From: Bacteroides faecichinchillae JCM 17102 | GTDB taxonomy: Bacteria; Bacteroidota; Bacteroidia; Bacteroidales; Bacteroidaceae | Assembly (NCBI RefSeq): GCF_000614145.1 | Contig: NZ_BAKK01000013.1 | Span: 1-64,000 of the forward strand | Direction of reading: 5' to 3' | Length of the DNA stretch: 64,000 nt | Part shown: positions 27,214-36,478 of the stretch, piece after piece | Layout of the letters: every line of letters begins with the position of its first letter | How positions within the stretch are numbered: position 1 is the stretch's first letter | Translations under genes and position numbers: made by a program | Notes under the pieces: generated by a model | What the model saw: the letters and a program-made list of their open reading frames with translations, nothing else | What the model was told of the DNA's origin: nothing | Database searches by the model: none

Positions 27214-27564
27214 GTGATGAAAGACTATAAAGAAAATAAAACCGTTTTATCTGAAGAATTTTGTAGCAATGTATATAGAGTTGTGATGGAAATTCCTATA
27301 GGTAAAGTTTCTACTTATGGAGAGATTGCTGCTCTGCTGGGTTTTCCTCAATATTCTCGTATGGTGGGTCGCGCATTAAAACAAGTGTCTCAAGATTTGT
27401 CTGTTCCTTGTCATCGGGTAGTTAATGCGGCAGGTAGACTTGTGCCTGGATGGGAAGAACAAAAAAAGTTGCTATTGGAAGAAGGGGTAACCTTTAAATG
27501 CAATGGTTGTGTGGATATGAAAAAACACTTATTTCAGCCGCTCGGACATTCTTTTTTTTCGTAG
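27214..27564 (+). CDS. MGMT-family alkyltransferase-like protein (DNA-binding domain only)
   Basis: 116 residues covering only the C-terminal DNA-binding/active-site domain of O6-alkylguanine-DNA alkyltransferases. The catalytic motif PCHRVV is intact (Cys66). In alkyltransferase-like ATL proteins that Cys is usually Trp, so this one could be a true methyl acceptor. Also seen: IPIGKVSTYGEIAALLG and MVGRALK, the helix that flips the base. The frame upstream is open; one extra A near 27184 would start the protein at 27174 (MERKYEVIEFGNEQV) instead. It follows the MG2 gene closely and ends before a shared bidirectional terminator. Confidence 0.82.
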   Translation: MMKDYKENKTVLSEEFCSNVYRVVMEIPIGKVSTYGEIAALLGFPQYSRMVGRALKQVSQDLSVPCHRVVNAAGRLVPGWEEQKKLLLEEGVTFKCNGCVDMKKHLFQPLGHSFFS

Positions 27565-27661
27565 AAATGTCTGTATAATGCCGATAACGCAAATAATGCT
27601 CCAATCATATATCTTATTGTTCTTTTGTTTGAGGACAGTCATTTCATAAGATATAAACAAA

Positions 27662-27697
27662 AAAAGGTAGAAATCAGTTTCAAGATTTCTACCTTTT
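27662..27697. terminator. Bidirectional terminator between alkyltransferase and PFOR genes
   Basis: A perfect 14-bp stem (AAAAGGTAGAAATC / GATTTCTACCTTTT) with an 8-nt loop. It has A/T runs on both sides, so it can serve both converging genes. Confidence 0.88.
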
Positions 27698-27718
27698 AAT
27701 ATAAAGGATGATTACTTA

Positions 27719-30700
27719 TTATTCAATGTCTGCACCCCAGTTGCTTTTAGCTAGACGCTTGTAGCTATTATAACGCCACTTAGCATTGTCTTCAGCAGCT
27801 TGGAATAATTCAGCAGCTTCAGTAGGATACTGCTTCATTACTGAAGAGTAACGAACTTCATTCTTCAAGAACGGTTGGAATTCAGCCCAATTTGGTTCTT
27901 TACTATCCAGTTGGAACGGATTTTTTCCTTCAGCTTCCAAAGCTGGGTTATAGCGCCACAAGTGCCAGTATCCACATGCAACAGCCTTTTCTTCTTCTTC
28001 CTGACTCTTACCCATACCTGCTTTCAAACCGTGGTTGATACATGGAGCGTAAGCGATGATCAAGGATGGTCCAGGATATGCTTCAGCCTCACGAATAGCT
28101 TTCAGAGTCTGAGCTTGGTCAGCGCCCATAGCGATCTGAGCAACGTAAACATAACCATAAGTAGTAGCCATTAAACCAAGGTCTTTTTTACGTACGCGCT
28201 TACCAGCAGCAGCAAACTTAGCGATAGCACCTACTGGAGTAGCTTTAGAAGACTGACCACCTGTGTTAGAGTAAACTTCAGTATCCAAAACGAGGATATT
28301 AACATCCTTGCCGGAAGCAATTACGTGATCAAGACCACCGTAACCGATATCGTATGAAGCACCGTCACCACCAATGATCCATTGGCTGCGTTTAACAAGA
28401 TATTGAGTCAGACCTTTTAATTCTTTGCTATTTGGACAACCAGCAGCAATGCCTTGTTCAATAATAGCTTCAATCTGAGGCGCAAGTTCTTTTGTCTTGT
28501 CTGCATCGTTCATGTTTTCAATCCATGATTTCAGAACTTCTTTGACTTCAGCAGGAGCATTATCAGATGCTAAAATGTTATTGAATAACTTCACGATACG
28601 AGCACGCATCTTTTCGTTAGCCAATTCCATACCCAAACCGAATTCGCAGAAATCCTCGAACAATGAGTTAGCCCAAGCAGGACCATGACCTTTTTCGTTC
28701 TTAGTATACGGAGTAGAAGGAACAGAACCAGAGTAAATAGAAGAACATCCGGTAGCATTAGCAACCATTTCGCGATCACCGAATAACTGAGAAATCAGTT
28801 TTACATACGGAGTTTCACCGCAACCGGAACAAGCACCGGAGAACTCAAACAATGGAGTAGCGAATTGAGAGTTCTTCACGTTAGCCTTGATATCAACTAA
28901 GTGTTGTTTGCTCTTCACTTCTTTAACGCAGTATTCCCAGTTAGATGCTTCAGCTAATTGGCTTTCAAGATGTTTCATAGTCAATGCTTTGCCACCCTTC
29001 TTCGGATTACCCGGACAAATATCAGCACAATTACCACAACCCAGACAGTCGAGAACGTCTACCTGAATGCGGAATGTCATACCATCAAATGCTTTACCTA
29101 CGGCTTTCAGTTGAGTGAAGTTAGCACCTTTTTGCTCTTCTGCATCGAGTACGAACGGACGGATAGAAGCGTGAGGGCAAACATAAGCACATTTGTTACA
29201 TTGGATACAGTTTTCTGCATTCCATTCAGGAACGAAAGCTGCAACACCACGTTTTTCATATTGGGAAGTTCCTTGTATCCAAGTACCATCTTCAATTCCT
29301 TTGAATGCAGATACTGGCAACAAATCACCGTCTTGTGCGTTGATAGGACGAACAACTTCATTGATGAATGCCGGATCATTGTTTTCAACTTTTGCATCGT
29401 CTGGCAGGTTAGCCCAAGCCGGATCAATAGTCAGTTGTTGGTATTCACCGCCACGATCAACAGCAGCATAGTTCTTATTAACAACATCTTCCCCTTTCTT
29501 ACCGTAAGACTTAACGATGAATTTCTTCATCTGCTCAACAGCTTGTTCTACAGGAATTACACCTGTGATACGGAAGAATGCTGATTGAAGAATGGTGTTG
29601 GTACGGTTACCTAAACCAATTTCCTGTGCAATTTGAGTTGCGTTGATGTAATATACGGATATATTGTTCTTAGCGAAATACTTCTTTACCTTATTAGGCA
29701 AGTTCTTAGCGAGTTCTTCGTCTTTCCAGATTGTATTCAGCAAGAAAGAACCATTCTTACGCAAACCACGGGTTACATCGTACATGTGCAAATAAGCCTG
29801 TACGTGGCAAGCAACGAAGTTCGGTGTGTTTACCAAATATGTAGAACGGATTGGAGTATCACCGAAACGTAAGTGAGAACAAGTGAAACCACCTGATTTC
29901 TTAGAATCGTAAGAAAAATAAGCTTGGCAGTGTTTGTCAGTGTTGTCACCGATAATCTTGACAGAGTTCTTGTTAGCACCTACAGTACCGTCAGCACCCA
30001 AACCATAGAATTTAGCTTCGAACATACCTTTACCACCCAAAGCAATTTCTTCTTCCTGTGGAAGAGATGTGAAGGTAACGTCGTCTACAATACCAATAGT
30101 GAAGTGATTCTTTGGCATTGGCATAGCCAGATTCTTAAATACTGCGATAATCTGAGCAGGAGTAGTATCTTTTGAGCCCAAACCATAACGACCACCAACA
30201 ATTACCGGAGCATTTTCTGCACCGTAGAAGCAGTCTTTAACGTCAAGATATAGAGGTTCACCGTTAGCACCCGGTTCTTTTGTACGGTCAAGTACAGCAA
30301 TACTCTTAACAGTCTTAGGTACAGCAGCCAAGAAGTGTTTAGCAGAAAACGGACGATACAAGTGTACAGCAACCATACCAACTTTTTCGCCATTTTCTAC
30401 CAAGTGGTCGATAGCCTCGCGAGCAGCTTCTGTTACAGAACCCATTGCGATAATTACGCGTTCTGCATCTTCTGCACCATAGTAATCGAACAAACCATAT
30501 TTGCGGCCTGTGATCTTATAAATTTCATTCATATATTCTTCTACGGCAGCCGGAACTGTTTCATAGAAGCTGTTGCATGATTCACGATGTTGGAAGAAAT
30601 GGTCAGGATTTTCAGCCATACCACGAGCAACCGGATTCATTGGATTGAGTGCGCGGGCACGGAATTCAGCTAATGCTTCTTGGTCAACTAGCGGAGCAAG

Positions 30701-31276
30701 ATCCTCGTTTTCCAACATTTCGATCTTCTGAATTTCGTGAGAAGTACGGAATCCGTCGAAGAAGTTTACGAATGGTACACGAGTTTTAATAGTAGCTAAG
30801 TGAGCTACACCGGCTAAGTCCATAACTTCCTGTACGGAACCTTCTGCCAACATAGCAAAACCTGTTTGGCGAGTAGACATAACATCTTGGTGGTCACCGA
30901 AGATACACAGAGCATGAGAAGCCAATGTACGTGCGGATACGTGGAATACGCAAGGCAAGAATTCACCAGCAATTTTATACATGTTAGGTATCATCAGGAG
31001 AAGACCTTGAGAAGCGGTATAAGTAGTGGTCAATGCACCAGCTTGTAATGAACCATGAACAGCTCCTGCTGCACCGGCTTCTGATTGCATTTCTTGTACC
31101 AATACTGTTTCGCCGAAGATGTTCTTACGTCCTGCGGCAGCCCATTCGTCTACGTACTCAGCCATAGTCGAAGAAGGGGTGATGGGGTAGATAGCTGCTA
31201 CTTCAGAAAACATATATGAGATATGTGCTGCAGCTTGGTTACCATCACAAGTGATGAATTTCTTTTGTTTAGTCAT
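27719..31276 (-). CDS. nifJ: Pyruvate:ferredoxin (flavodoxin) oxidoreductase, single-chain
   Basis: Key fermentation enzyme: oxidises pyruvate to acetyl-CoA and CO2 and reduces ferredoxin or flavodoxin. The 1185-residue chain has the usual domain order: pyrimidine-binding part (ITPSSTMAEYVDEWAA near residue 36), transketolase-like domain II, a gamma-type domain about 400-600, two 4Fe-4S motifs (CIQCNKCAYVCPH near 690 and CLGCGNCADICPGNP near 748), and the C-terminal thiamine-pyrophosphate domain with GGDGASYDIGYGGLDHV near 980. A further cysteine site, ACSGCGETPY, supplies the third cluster. Codon use is biased towards common codons, as for a highly expressed gene. It lies 28 nt after the SHOCT gene upstream on the same strand. 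Confidence 0.98.
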   Translation of the reverse strand: MTKQKKFITCDGNQAAAHISYMFSEVAAIYPITPSSTMAEYVDEWAAAGRKNIFGETVLVQEMQSEAGAAGAVHGSLQAGALTTTYTASQGLLLMIPNMYKIAGEFLPCVFHVSARTLASHALCIFGDHQDVMSTRQTGFAMLAEGSVQEVMDLAGVAHLATIKTRVPFVNFFDGFRTSHEIQKIEMLENEDLAPLVDQEALAEFRARALNPMNPVARGMAENPDHFFQHRESCNSFYETVPAAVEEYMNEIYKITGRKYGLFDYYGAEDAERVIIAMGSVTEAAREAIDHLVENGEKVGMVAVHLYRPFSAKHFLAAVPKTVKSIAVLDRTKEPGANGEPLYLDVKDCFYGAENAPVIVGGRYGLGSKDTTPAQIIAVFKNLAMPMPKNHFTIGIVDDVTFTSLPQEEEIALGGKGMFEAKFYGLGADGTVGANKNSVKIIGDNTDKHCQAYFSYDSKKSGGFTCSHLRFGDTPIRSTYLVNTPNFVACHVQAYLHMYDVTRGLRKNGSFLLNTIWKDEELAKNLPNKVKKYFAKNNISVYYINATQIAQEIGLGNRTNTILQSAFFRITGVIPVEQAVEQMKKFIVKSYGKKGEDVVNKNYAAVDRGGEYQQLTIDPAWANLPDDAKVENNDPAFINEVVRPINAQDGDLLPVSAFKGIEDGTWIQGTSQYEKRGVAAFVPEWNAENCIQCNKCAYVCPHASIRPFVLDAEEQKGANFTQLKAVGKAFDGMTFRIQVDVLDCLGCGNCADICPGNPKKGGKALTMKHLESQLAEASNWEYCVKEVKSKQHLVDIKANVKNSQFATPLFEFSGACSGCGETPYVKLISQLFGDREMVANATGCSSIYSGSVPSTPYTKNEKGHGPAWANSLFEDFCEFGLGMELANEKMRARIVKLFNNILASDNAPAEVKEVLKSWIENMNDADKTKELAPQIEAIIEQGIAAGCPNSKELKGLTQYLVKRSQWIIGGDGASYDIGYGGLDHVIASGKDVNILVLDTEVYSNTGGQSSKATPVGAIAKFAAAGKRVRKKDLGLMATTYGYVYVAQIAMGADQAQTLKAIREAEAYPGPSLIIAYAPCINHGLKAGMGKSQEEEEKAVACGYWHLWRYNPALEAEGKNPFQLDSKEPNWAEFQPFLKNEVRYSSVMKQYPTEAAELFQAAEDNAKWRYNSYKRLAKSNWGADIE

Positions 31277-31304
31277 AACAAAATTAAATATTTAAGTAAA
31301 TAAA

Positions 31305-31832
31305 TTATTTCAAAAATGGAATGGAAAGCGGGTATTTCCATACTTGTCCGTTCAGTCCCTTGATTCCTCCTATAACAGGAAAAATCAAGCATAAAATACA
31401 AATAATAGCACTAACAGGCAAAAGCCAGAATATACTTCCGAAAAGTCCGAGTGCGTTTGAAAGCGCTCCGCTTGCAATTGCAGCGGGAAGACTGGCAACA
31501 AATGCTATTACAAATATTATTCCAAAAATAAACCAAGTGATATACCAGTTTAGGATATATTTTCCTTGTTTGTTGATTTGTTCCGAAGAATTCTTACCCA
31601 TTGCCCATAATACGATAGGAATGATCCATCCAACATAAGGAACAAGGATTAGAAAGTTCATTAAAGCCAGATAAGAACTTTCCTGCAATCCCATTGGAAT
31701 CTCTTGGCTAGGACAGGAATTTATAGTTTCATCTTCAGCGAATAACTTCTGTTTCTCAGTCTTAAATTCTTCTTCAGTCAGTGCACCGGACTGGCGTAGT
31801 TTGTTTAATTCATCTAACTTCTTGTAATTCAT
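31305..31832 (-). CDS. SHOCT plus DUF4870-type membrane protein
   Basis: Start taken at ATG 31832 (MNYKKLDELNKLRQSGALTEEEF), since this is the usual SHOCT-domain opening; an in-frame ATG at 31892 has no support. The SHOCT motif (residues 1-30) is followed by about four hydrophobic helices (LMNFLILVPYVGWIIPIVLWAM, YITWFIFGIIFVIAFVASL, FWLLPVSAIICILCLIFPVIGG). Similar two-part proteins are common in Bacteroides and have no known function. The gene sits 28 nt upstream of the PFOR gene on the same strand, so they may be co-transcribed, although PFOR probably also has its own signals. Confidence 0.8.
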   Translation of the reverse strand: MNYKKLDELNKLRQSGALTEEEFKTEKQKLFAEDETINSCPSQEIPMGLQESSYLALMNFLILVPYVGWIIPIVLWAMGKNSSEQINKQGKYILNWYITWFIFGIIFVIAFVASLPAAIASGALSNALGLFGSIFWLLPVSAIICILCLIFPVIGGIKGLNGQVWKYPLSIPFLK

Positions 31833-31848
31833 AATCGTACTTTTTGTA

Positions 31849-33027
31849 TTAGTATAAGAATCCAAACATCCAGAGAGGTATCTGATTTCCACGACCTATT
31901 TCTGCCTTATGCAGAGCATAAATCACCTCTGGATTGTTTTTTACTCTTGTGCCTTCAAGACAAATCTTGAACGGCATTACTTCATCTACTAAAAATGAAG
32001 TATTTTTATCCCCTTTGTACACTTTATGATCTTTCCATAAAGTATTAACGAAAAAGGTATCGAGTACATCTTGTTCCTCCACTTTAACCGGATAAATAGA
32101 ATACATCAAGTTAGAGTTGTGCATCATAATCTTTGATGGTTTTTTAGGGAACTCTTCTCCCTTAGGATAAACCAGATTGATGAGGCGTGCATCTGCCAAA
32201 TACTTGATATAATTCATTACCGTCGCACGGGAAGTCTGTATATCGCTGGCCAATTGACTGACATTGGGAGCCTTTGGACCATCGACAGCCAACAAATATA
32301 GTAATTTTTTTATCTTTGAAAGATATTTCAGTTCAATTTGTTTGATAAGTAAAATATCTACTTCCACCATCATGTTCATTGTCTTCAATAAATTCTCCGA
32401 GAAATTACGCTTTTCAAGGAAGAACGGGTAGAAACCATGATGAATGTAATCCTGAAAATAATCCAACGGACGGACTTTAGAAAGTACCCCTTTGGCTATT
32501 TGTTCATGGCTGTTGAGAATTTCCTCAAGGCTATAAGAACGGAATTTCATTCCTGTTTGCAAATTTAGGTATTCACGGAAAGAAAAACCACGTAGATTAT
32601 AGCTCTTAACAATATCACGTAATTCAAGATTTTCTTCTTTCAATCGCATGACAGAAGAACCCGTAAATACAATTTTCAGATTAGGGTATCGGTCGTAGCA
32701 CATGCGTAACTCTTTACTCCATTCTGTATGTTTGAATACCTGATCGATCAGTAAGACTTTTCCTCCCCGTTTCTGAAACTCATTAGCAAAGTCTACGAGA
32801 CTATGTCCCGAGAAATAAAAGTTATTCATATTGATGAACAAACAAGAACGATCGGTTCCGAATTTCTCTTTGGCGTATTGGAGGAGGAAAGTGGTTTTTC
32901 CTACGCCACGTGTCCCTTTAATACCAATCAAACGGTCACTCCAGTCGATCTCATCCATAAGATCACGGCGAACAGGAGCATTTGTGTGTTCGACAAGGTA
33001 AGCGTGTGTGCGATAGAATGATTCCAT
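31849..33027 (-). CDS. AAA+ ATPase of the AAA_14/DUF4143 group
   Basis: ATP-binding protein of a family widespread in Bacteroides whose task is unknown; members are often suspected to act like transcription or toxin-antitoxin factors. Start chosen at ATG 33027 (MESFYRTHAYLVEH). Seen: Walker A GIKGTRGVGKTTFL, Walker B-like KVLLIDQVF, sensor-type IVFTGSSVMRL, and a winged-helix-like region (VSQLASDIQTSRATVMNYIKYL) before the DUF4143 C-terminal part (FLVDEVMPFKICLEG). Promoter elements on the minus strand lie at 33052-33082. The next gene downstream (SHOCT) begins 16 nt after its stop, so they probably share a transcript. Confidence 0.88.
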   Translation of the reverse strand: MESFYRTHAYLVEHTNAPVRRDLMDEIDWSDRLIGIKGTRGVGKTTFLLQYAKEKFGTDRSCLFINMNNFYFSGHSLVDFANEFQKRGGKVLLIDQVFKHTEWSKELRMCYDRYPNLKIVFTGSSVMRLKEENLELRDIVKSYNLRGFSFREYLNLQTGMKFRSYSLEEILNSHEQIAKGVLSKVRPLDYFQDYIHHGFYPFFLEKRNFSENLLKTMNMMVEVDILLIKQIELKYLSKIKKLLYLLAVDGPKAPNVSQLASDIQTSRATVMNYIKYLADARLINLVYPKGEEFPKKPSKIMMHNSNLMYSIYPVKVEEQDVLDTFFVNTLWKDHKVYKGDKNTSFLVDEVMPFKICLEGTRVKNNPEVIYALHKAEIGRGNQIPLWMFGFLY

Positions 33028-33051
33028 TTCTGTTCTTTGGTTTTCGGATGG

Positions 33052-33082
33052 CAAATATACTGCTTTTTTTAGTCTTTGCAAA
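33052..33082 (-). promoter_or_regulatory. Bacteroides-type promoter of the AAA ATPase gene
   Basis: On the minus strand TTTG (33079-33082) and TATATTTG (33052-33059) are separated by 19 nt, a full match to the -33/-7 pattern. The -7 box is 25 nt before the start codon. Confidence 0.6.
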
Positions 33083-33154
33083 GTAGAGATAGCAAAAATA
33101 TGCTTTAGAGCATAAGTTTCTCTATATTGTGAGACTTCCTGATTATTTCCTGTA

Positions 33155-33162
33155 TATATTTG
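33155..33162 (+). promoter_or_regulatory. Candidate -7 element (TATATTTG) for the ATP-grasp-like gene
   Basis: An exact TAnnTTTG match 27 nt before ATG 33190. A -33 box at the correct spacing is not clear. Confidence 0.4.
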
Positions 33163-33189
33163 CAGAATAATGTTTTAATCACATTTAAA

Positions 33190-34398
33190 ATGGAGAAAAA
33201 GTCACTTTATATTTTTAATCCCGAACATGATTTGGCAATGGCAAGTGGTGAGACGAATTATATGGCACCGGCTTCTGCTCGCCAGATGGCAACTGATTTG
33301 GCTTTACTCCCTGTTTGGTATGCTGAAAAGGAAGCAAAAGTACTGGCTCCTTCGGCTTATAATATGAACTTTTTGAAGGAAATTCAAGCTCTTTTGGGAG
33401 ATATGGCCCAATTAATAACAGAGCCGGAAGTTGCTGATGAGACGGAATGGAAGTTCTTTCCGTGGGGGTGGGACCCAGCTTTACGAAAGCGTTTGTTGTC
33501 GTTGGGAATAGATAGATCACAATTGCCTTCTGAGGAGTATTTAGTTTCTTTGAGAGATTATTCACATCGTTCTCATGCTGTGGATTTACTTCCAAAGTTA
33601 CAGTTGGATGAGTATTTTTGTGGTGAATCATTTTATTTTAAAACACCGGCTGAATGGAAGTCTTTTGTTGAAAGTCGGACAGCTTGTTTGTTGAAAGCGC
33701 CACTTTCCGGAAGCGGAAAAGGATTAAATTGGTGTAAAGGAATATTTACTTCTTTTATTTCAGGATGGTGTACTCGTGTGGCTGCTTTACAAGGGGGAGT
33801 GATTGGGGAACCTATATATAATAAGGTGATTGACTTTGCTATGGAATTCCATTCTGATGGAAAAGGGAAAGTCAGATTTGCCGGATATTCTGTTTTCCAT
33901 ACAGGTAGGAGTGGTATGTATGCGGGTAATGAACTTCTTTCAGATGAAGGTTTTTTGCATAAATTGTCAGGTTATGTGCCATTGGAAGAATTACTTCAGT
34001 TACAAAATCGTTTGAAAGAAGAATTAACAAATCTGTTTGGTCATCTGTATTGTGGTTATCTTGGAGTAGATATGATGATTTGTCATTTCCCAGATGGATG
34101 TCCCATTTATCGGGTTCACCCATGTGTAGAAATTAATTTGAGAATGAATATGGGAATGATAGCTCGTTTTCTGACAGACCGTTATTTGTCTTCTAAAGCA
34201 GGAGGTATGTTCCGAATTGCTTATTATCCTGAGGTAGGGATAGCTCTGAAAGAGCATGAGCGAATGATTGCTGCTTTTCCTTTACGTGTAGAAAATGGGC
34301 GTGTATGTGACGGTTATTTGCCTTTGGTACCTGTGACGTCTCGGAGCCAGTATCGTGCTTGGATAGAAGTTACTGATAAAGTTTCCGGAATGAAGTGA
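33190..34398 (+). CDS. Conserved Bacteroidales protein with ATP-grasp-like layout, function unknown
   Basis: Start set at ATG 33190 (MEKKSLYIFNPEHDLAMASG), a typical opening of a family seen across Bacteroidales. The 402-residue protein has an N-terminal Rossmann-like part, LLKAPLSGSGKGLNW near residue 180 (Gly-rich loop with a Lys, ATP-grasp-like), and DMMICHFPDGCPIYRVHPCVEINLRMNMG near residue 310, where the acidic/Asn pattern resembles the metal-binding end of ATP-grasp enzymes. No signal peptide. I infer an ATP-dependent ligase but cannot name a substrate. It is monocistronic and divergent from the AAA ATPase gene. Confidence 0.75.
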   Translation: MEKKSLYIFNPEHDLAMASGETNYMAPASARQMATDLALLPVWYAEKEAKVLAPSAYNMNFLKEIQALLGDMAQLITEPEVADETEWKFFPWGWDPALRKRLLSLGIDRSQLPSEEYLVSLRDYSHRSHAVDLLPKLQLDEYFCGESFYFKTPAEWKSFVESRTACLLKAPLSGSGKGLNWCKGIFTSFISGWCTRVAALQGGVIGEPIYNKVIDFAMEFHSDGKGKVRFAGYSVFHTGRSGMYAGNELLSDEGFLHKLSGYVPLEELLQLQNRLKEELTNLFGHLYCGYLGVDMMICHFPDGCPIYRVHPCVEINLRMNMGMIARFLTDRYLSSKAGGMFRIAYYPEVGIALKEHERMIAAFPLRVENGRVCDGYLPLVPVTSRSQYRAWIEVTDKVSGMK

Positions 34399-34913
34399 GC
34401 CGATGTGATTTTTTTATAGCGTTAATTGCATGTTAATACATAGATTAACTTATTATCTTTGAATTGAGTGGTTTAATCTATGAGAAGTTTGTATTCATAC
34501 TATTCGATCTTTTTTTAAAACTATAAAGGTGTTTATTTTAAACATTACGATCTTTTTATTTTAAGTACATCACTTAGTTGAGTCTAGTACAACAAGTATA
34601 CAACTTCTATAGGACAATTCAGTCAGAGATATACTTCATCCAGTTAAGTCTATTACATCATTTGGACAACTCAAGTACAAGTTTTCAGGAAAGAAACGGT
34701 GAATTTGTTTATTTGAAAACAGATAAACTGTTCGTCATGTTTTATGATATATTTCTATATATCAGTGAGATAACATGAAGGAACTTCTTTCTGACTGTTT
34801 TCGCTTGAGGTAAGCGTCTGGTCTGTACGTCATTTATTTCCTTTAAAAAGATGACGCAATGCATGTGCTTGATTTATAGGGTAATATGCTAAAATATGAC
34901 GATGACGAAAGTC
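34399..34913. other. AT-rich intergenic region with a degenerate direct repeat
   Basis: About 515 bases between convergent genes. A 30-base segment at 34576-34605 (AGTTGAGTCTAGTACA...CAACT) recurs in degenerate form at 34642-34671 (AGTTAAGTCTATTACA...CAACT), 66 bp later. CGATCTTTTT also occurs twice, near 34504 and 34549. An open frame at 34578-34778 covers the repeats but has no family features. No terminator was recognised. Confidence 0.4.
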
Positions 34914-36371
34914 TTATGTACTTCCTTGCACAGCCTTACTTTCGTTCCCATATCGGTCGATTGCAGTGATAGCGAAATACTTTTTTGCATTCCAAGGTAG
35001 GATGGGGGCATAGATATAATTCGTTTCACGAACATTTTGAGATACAATATTTTTAGGGTTATTAATATCTACCGGGAATTCATTTGAAGCGTAAATTATA
35101 TACATTGGTTTATTTCGTTGATCATTGTCTGTAGCTTCTTTCCAGTTCAGCTCTGTATATCCGTAATCAATGGTAGTGATTTTCAAATCTGAAGGAGCGG
35201 ATGGAGGAACATTATCCAGCCAAGGCATGGGTGGTTGTAAAGCTGGATAAGCATAGAAATTTTCAATGAGTTCATCATATATTCCTTGCGTGTTGTCCAT
35301 CAGATATTTTACTCTGTAATGTCCTTCTCCCGCCATCTTCTGACTACGTATGAAATTGATCTGACGATCTACTTCATCGCGGGTCCAATTCCCTTCATCG
35401 GGATGAAGGAAATAAATGCCAAGTCCCGGAATAATTTGTCGTCCGTTACTTTGTTCTTGCCAGTCGAGAGCAAAAGGATAGAAACTGTTACCCTGAAAAT
35501 ACATCATTGGATATATCTGATCCTGAATTCCTTCTCCGAGCCAGCCTTGCGGATCCTGATAGACAGTATAAAAAGCATTCCATCCTCGTGAGGAGTAGCG
35601 TGATGTATCTCGGTACTTGCCAACAGGACAGGTACTGACCTTTACCCAAGGTTTCATTGCTTTAACCCCTTTATATATATATCTTACGATTTCAGATATA
35701 TTGTCCCTCCGCCACTGTTCTAATGTACGGCCTTGGTTATATCGTTTGAAGTCATATCTATCCGGGAAAAGAGGAGCATTTTCCGGGTAACGCAGATAGT
35801 CGAAGTGGACACCGTCCACATCATAATTCCCTACTACTTCCCGTACTAATTTCATTAAATATTCTTTAGTTCCCGGATGACCTGGATTTAAAAAATATTC
35901 GTTCTTGTAAGGGACACAGATATCTTTTATTTTTTTAGTTACAGATTGATTACCAAGAGAAGCAACATGTTTTTTATTACCTAAAGGAATTGATACCATC
36001 CAAGCATGACATTCCATACCTCGCTTGTGGCATTCTTCGATTGCAAAAGCTAAAGGATCATATCCGGGATTTCCTCCAACTTTTCCAGTCAGTATGGAAT
36101 TGAAAGGTTCGATGGCTGATGGATATAAAACATCACCACGTGTACGTGTTTGAAATAGAACCGTGTTAAAGTTGGCCGTTTTCAATTTATCAAGAATATC
36201 TACCAATTCTTCCTTCTGCTGACGAATCGTTTGTGGATTCGTAGCTTTTGTGCGAGGCCAATCCAAGCCATATACAGCTGTGAGCCAAGCGGCACGAACT
36301 TCAAATTTAGGTTGTGCCATGATGAAAATGAGGGGAAACAAAAGTAAAAGAATGAAAATAAATCGGTGCAT
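34914..36371 (-). CDS. GH10-like (GHL10/DUF187) secreted glycoside hydrolase, copy 1
   Basis: Exported protein (signal peptide MHRFIFILLLLFPLIFIMAQ) of 485 residues of the YngK-like GHL10 family, TIM-barrel enzymes suspected to act on peptidoglycan or other glycans. Seen: FEVRAAWLTAVYGLDWP, FNTVLFQTRTRGDVLYPS, CHKRGMECHAWM, VDGVHFDYLRYP (catalytic-acid strand) and IYPMMYFQG, with a fibronectin-like end (PPSAPSDLKITTIDYGYTELNW). A paralogue lies 5.2 kb downstream at 41569. Minus-strand -7 element TAACTTTG is at 36400-36407. Monocistronic. Confidence 0.88.
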   Translation of the reverse strand: MHRFIFILLLLFPLIFIMAQPKFEVRAAWLTAVYGLDWPRTKATNPQTIRQQKEELVDILDKLKTANFNTVLFQTRTRGDVLYPSAIEPFNSILTGKVGGNPGYDPLAFAIEECHKRGMECHAWMVSIPLGNKKHVASLGNQSVTKKIKDICVPYKNEYFLNPGHPGTKEYLMKLVREVVGNYDVDGVHFDYLRYPENAPLFPDRYDFKRYNQGRTLEQWRRDNISEIVRYIYKGVKAMKPWVKVSTCPVGKYRDTSRYSSRGWNAFYTVYQDPQGWLGEGIQDQIYPMMYFQGNSFYPFALDWQEQSNGRQIIPGLGIYFLHPDEGNWTRDEVDRQINFIRSQKMAGEGHYRVKYLMDNTQGIYDELIENFYAYPALQPPMPWLDNVPPSAPSDLKITTIDYGYTELNWKEATDNDQRNKPMYIIYASNEFPVDINNPKNIVSQNVRETNYIYAPILPWNAKKYFAITAIDRYGNESKAVQGST

Positions 36372-36399
36372 ATTCCTTATTTTTTGTCTAAATTCCCTG

Positions 36400-36457
36400 C
36401 AAAGTTAGTAAAAGTGTCGGTATTGTTGTGTGATTTCGTGAGATTATGTTACATTTG
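36400..36457. promoter_or_regulatory. Divergent promoter pair for GHL10 and cstA genes
   Basis: The minus strand has TAACTTTG (36400-36407), 29 nt before the GHL10 start. The plus strand has TTG at 36426-36428 and TACATTTG at 36450-36457, 21 nt apart, 22 nt before the cstA start. Both -7 boxes match TAnnTTTG. Confidence 0.55.
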
Positions 36458-36478
36458 CGACAGTTAAAATAACACGCC

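Noticed and set aside
28958..29584. 208-residue frame on the plus strand inside the PFOR gene
   Set aside because: It is the complement of highly biased nifJ codons and has no known family match.
34578..34778. 66-residue plus-strand frame
   Set aside because: It is low complexity over degenerate direct repeats, with no start signal.
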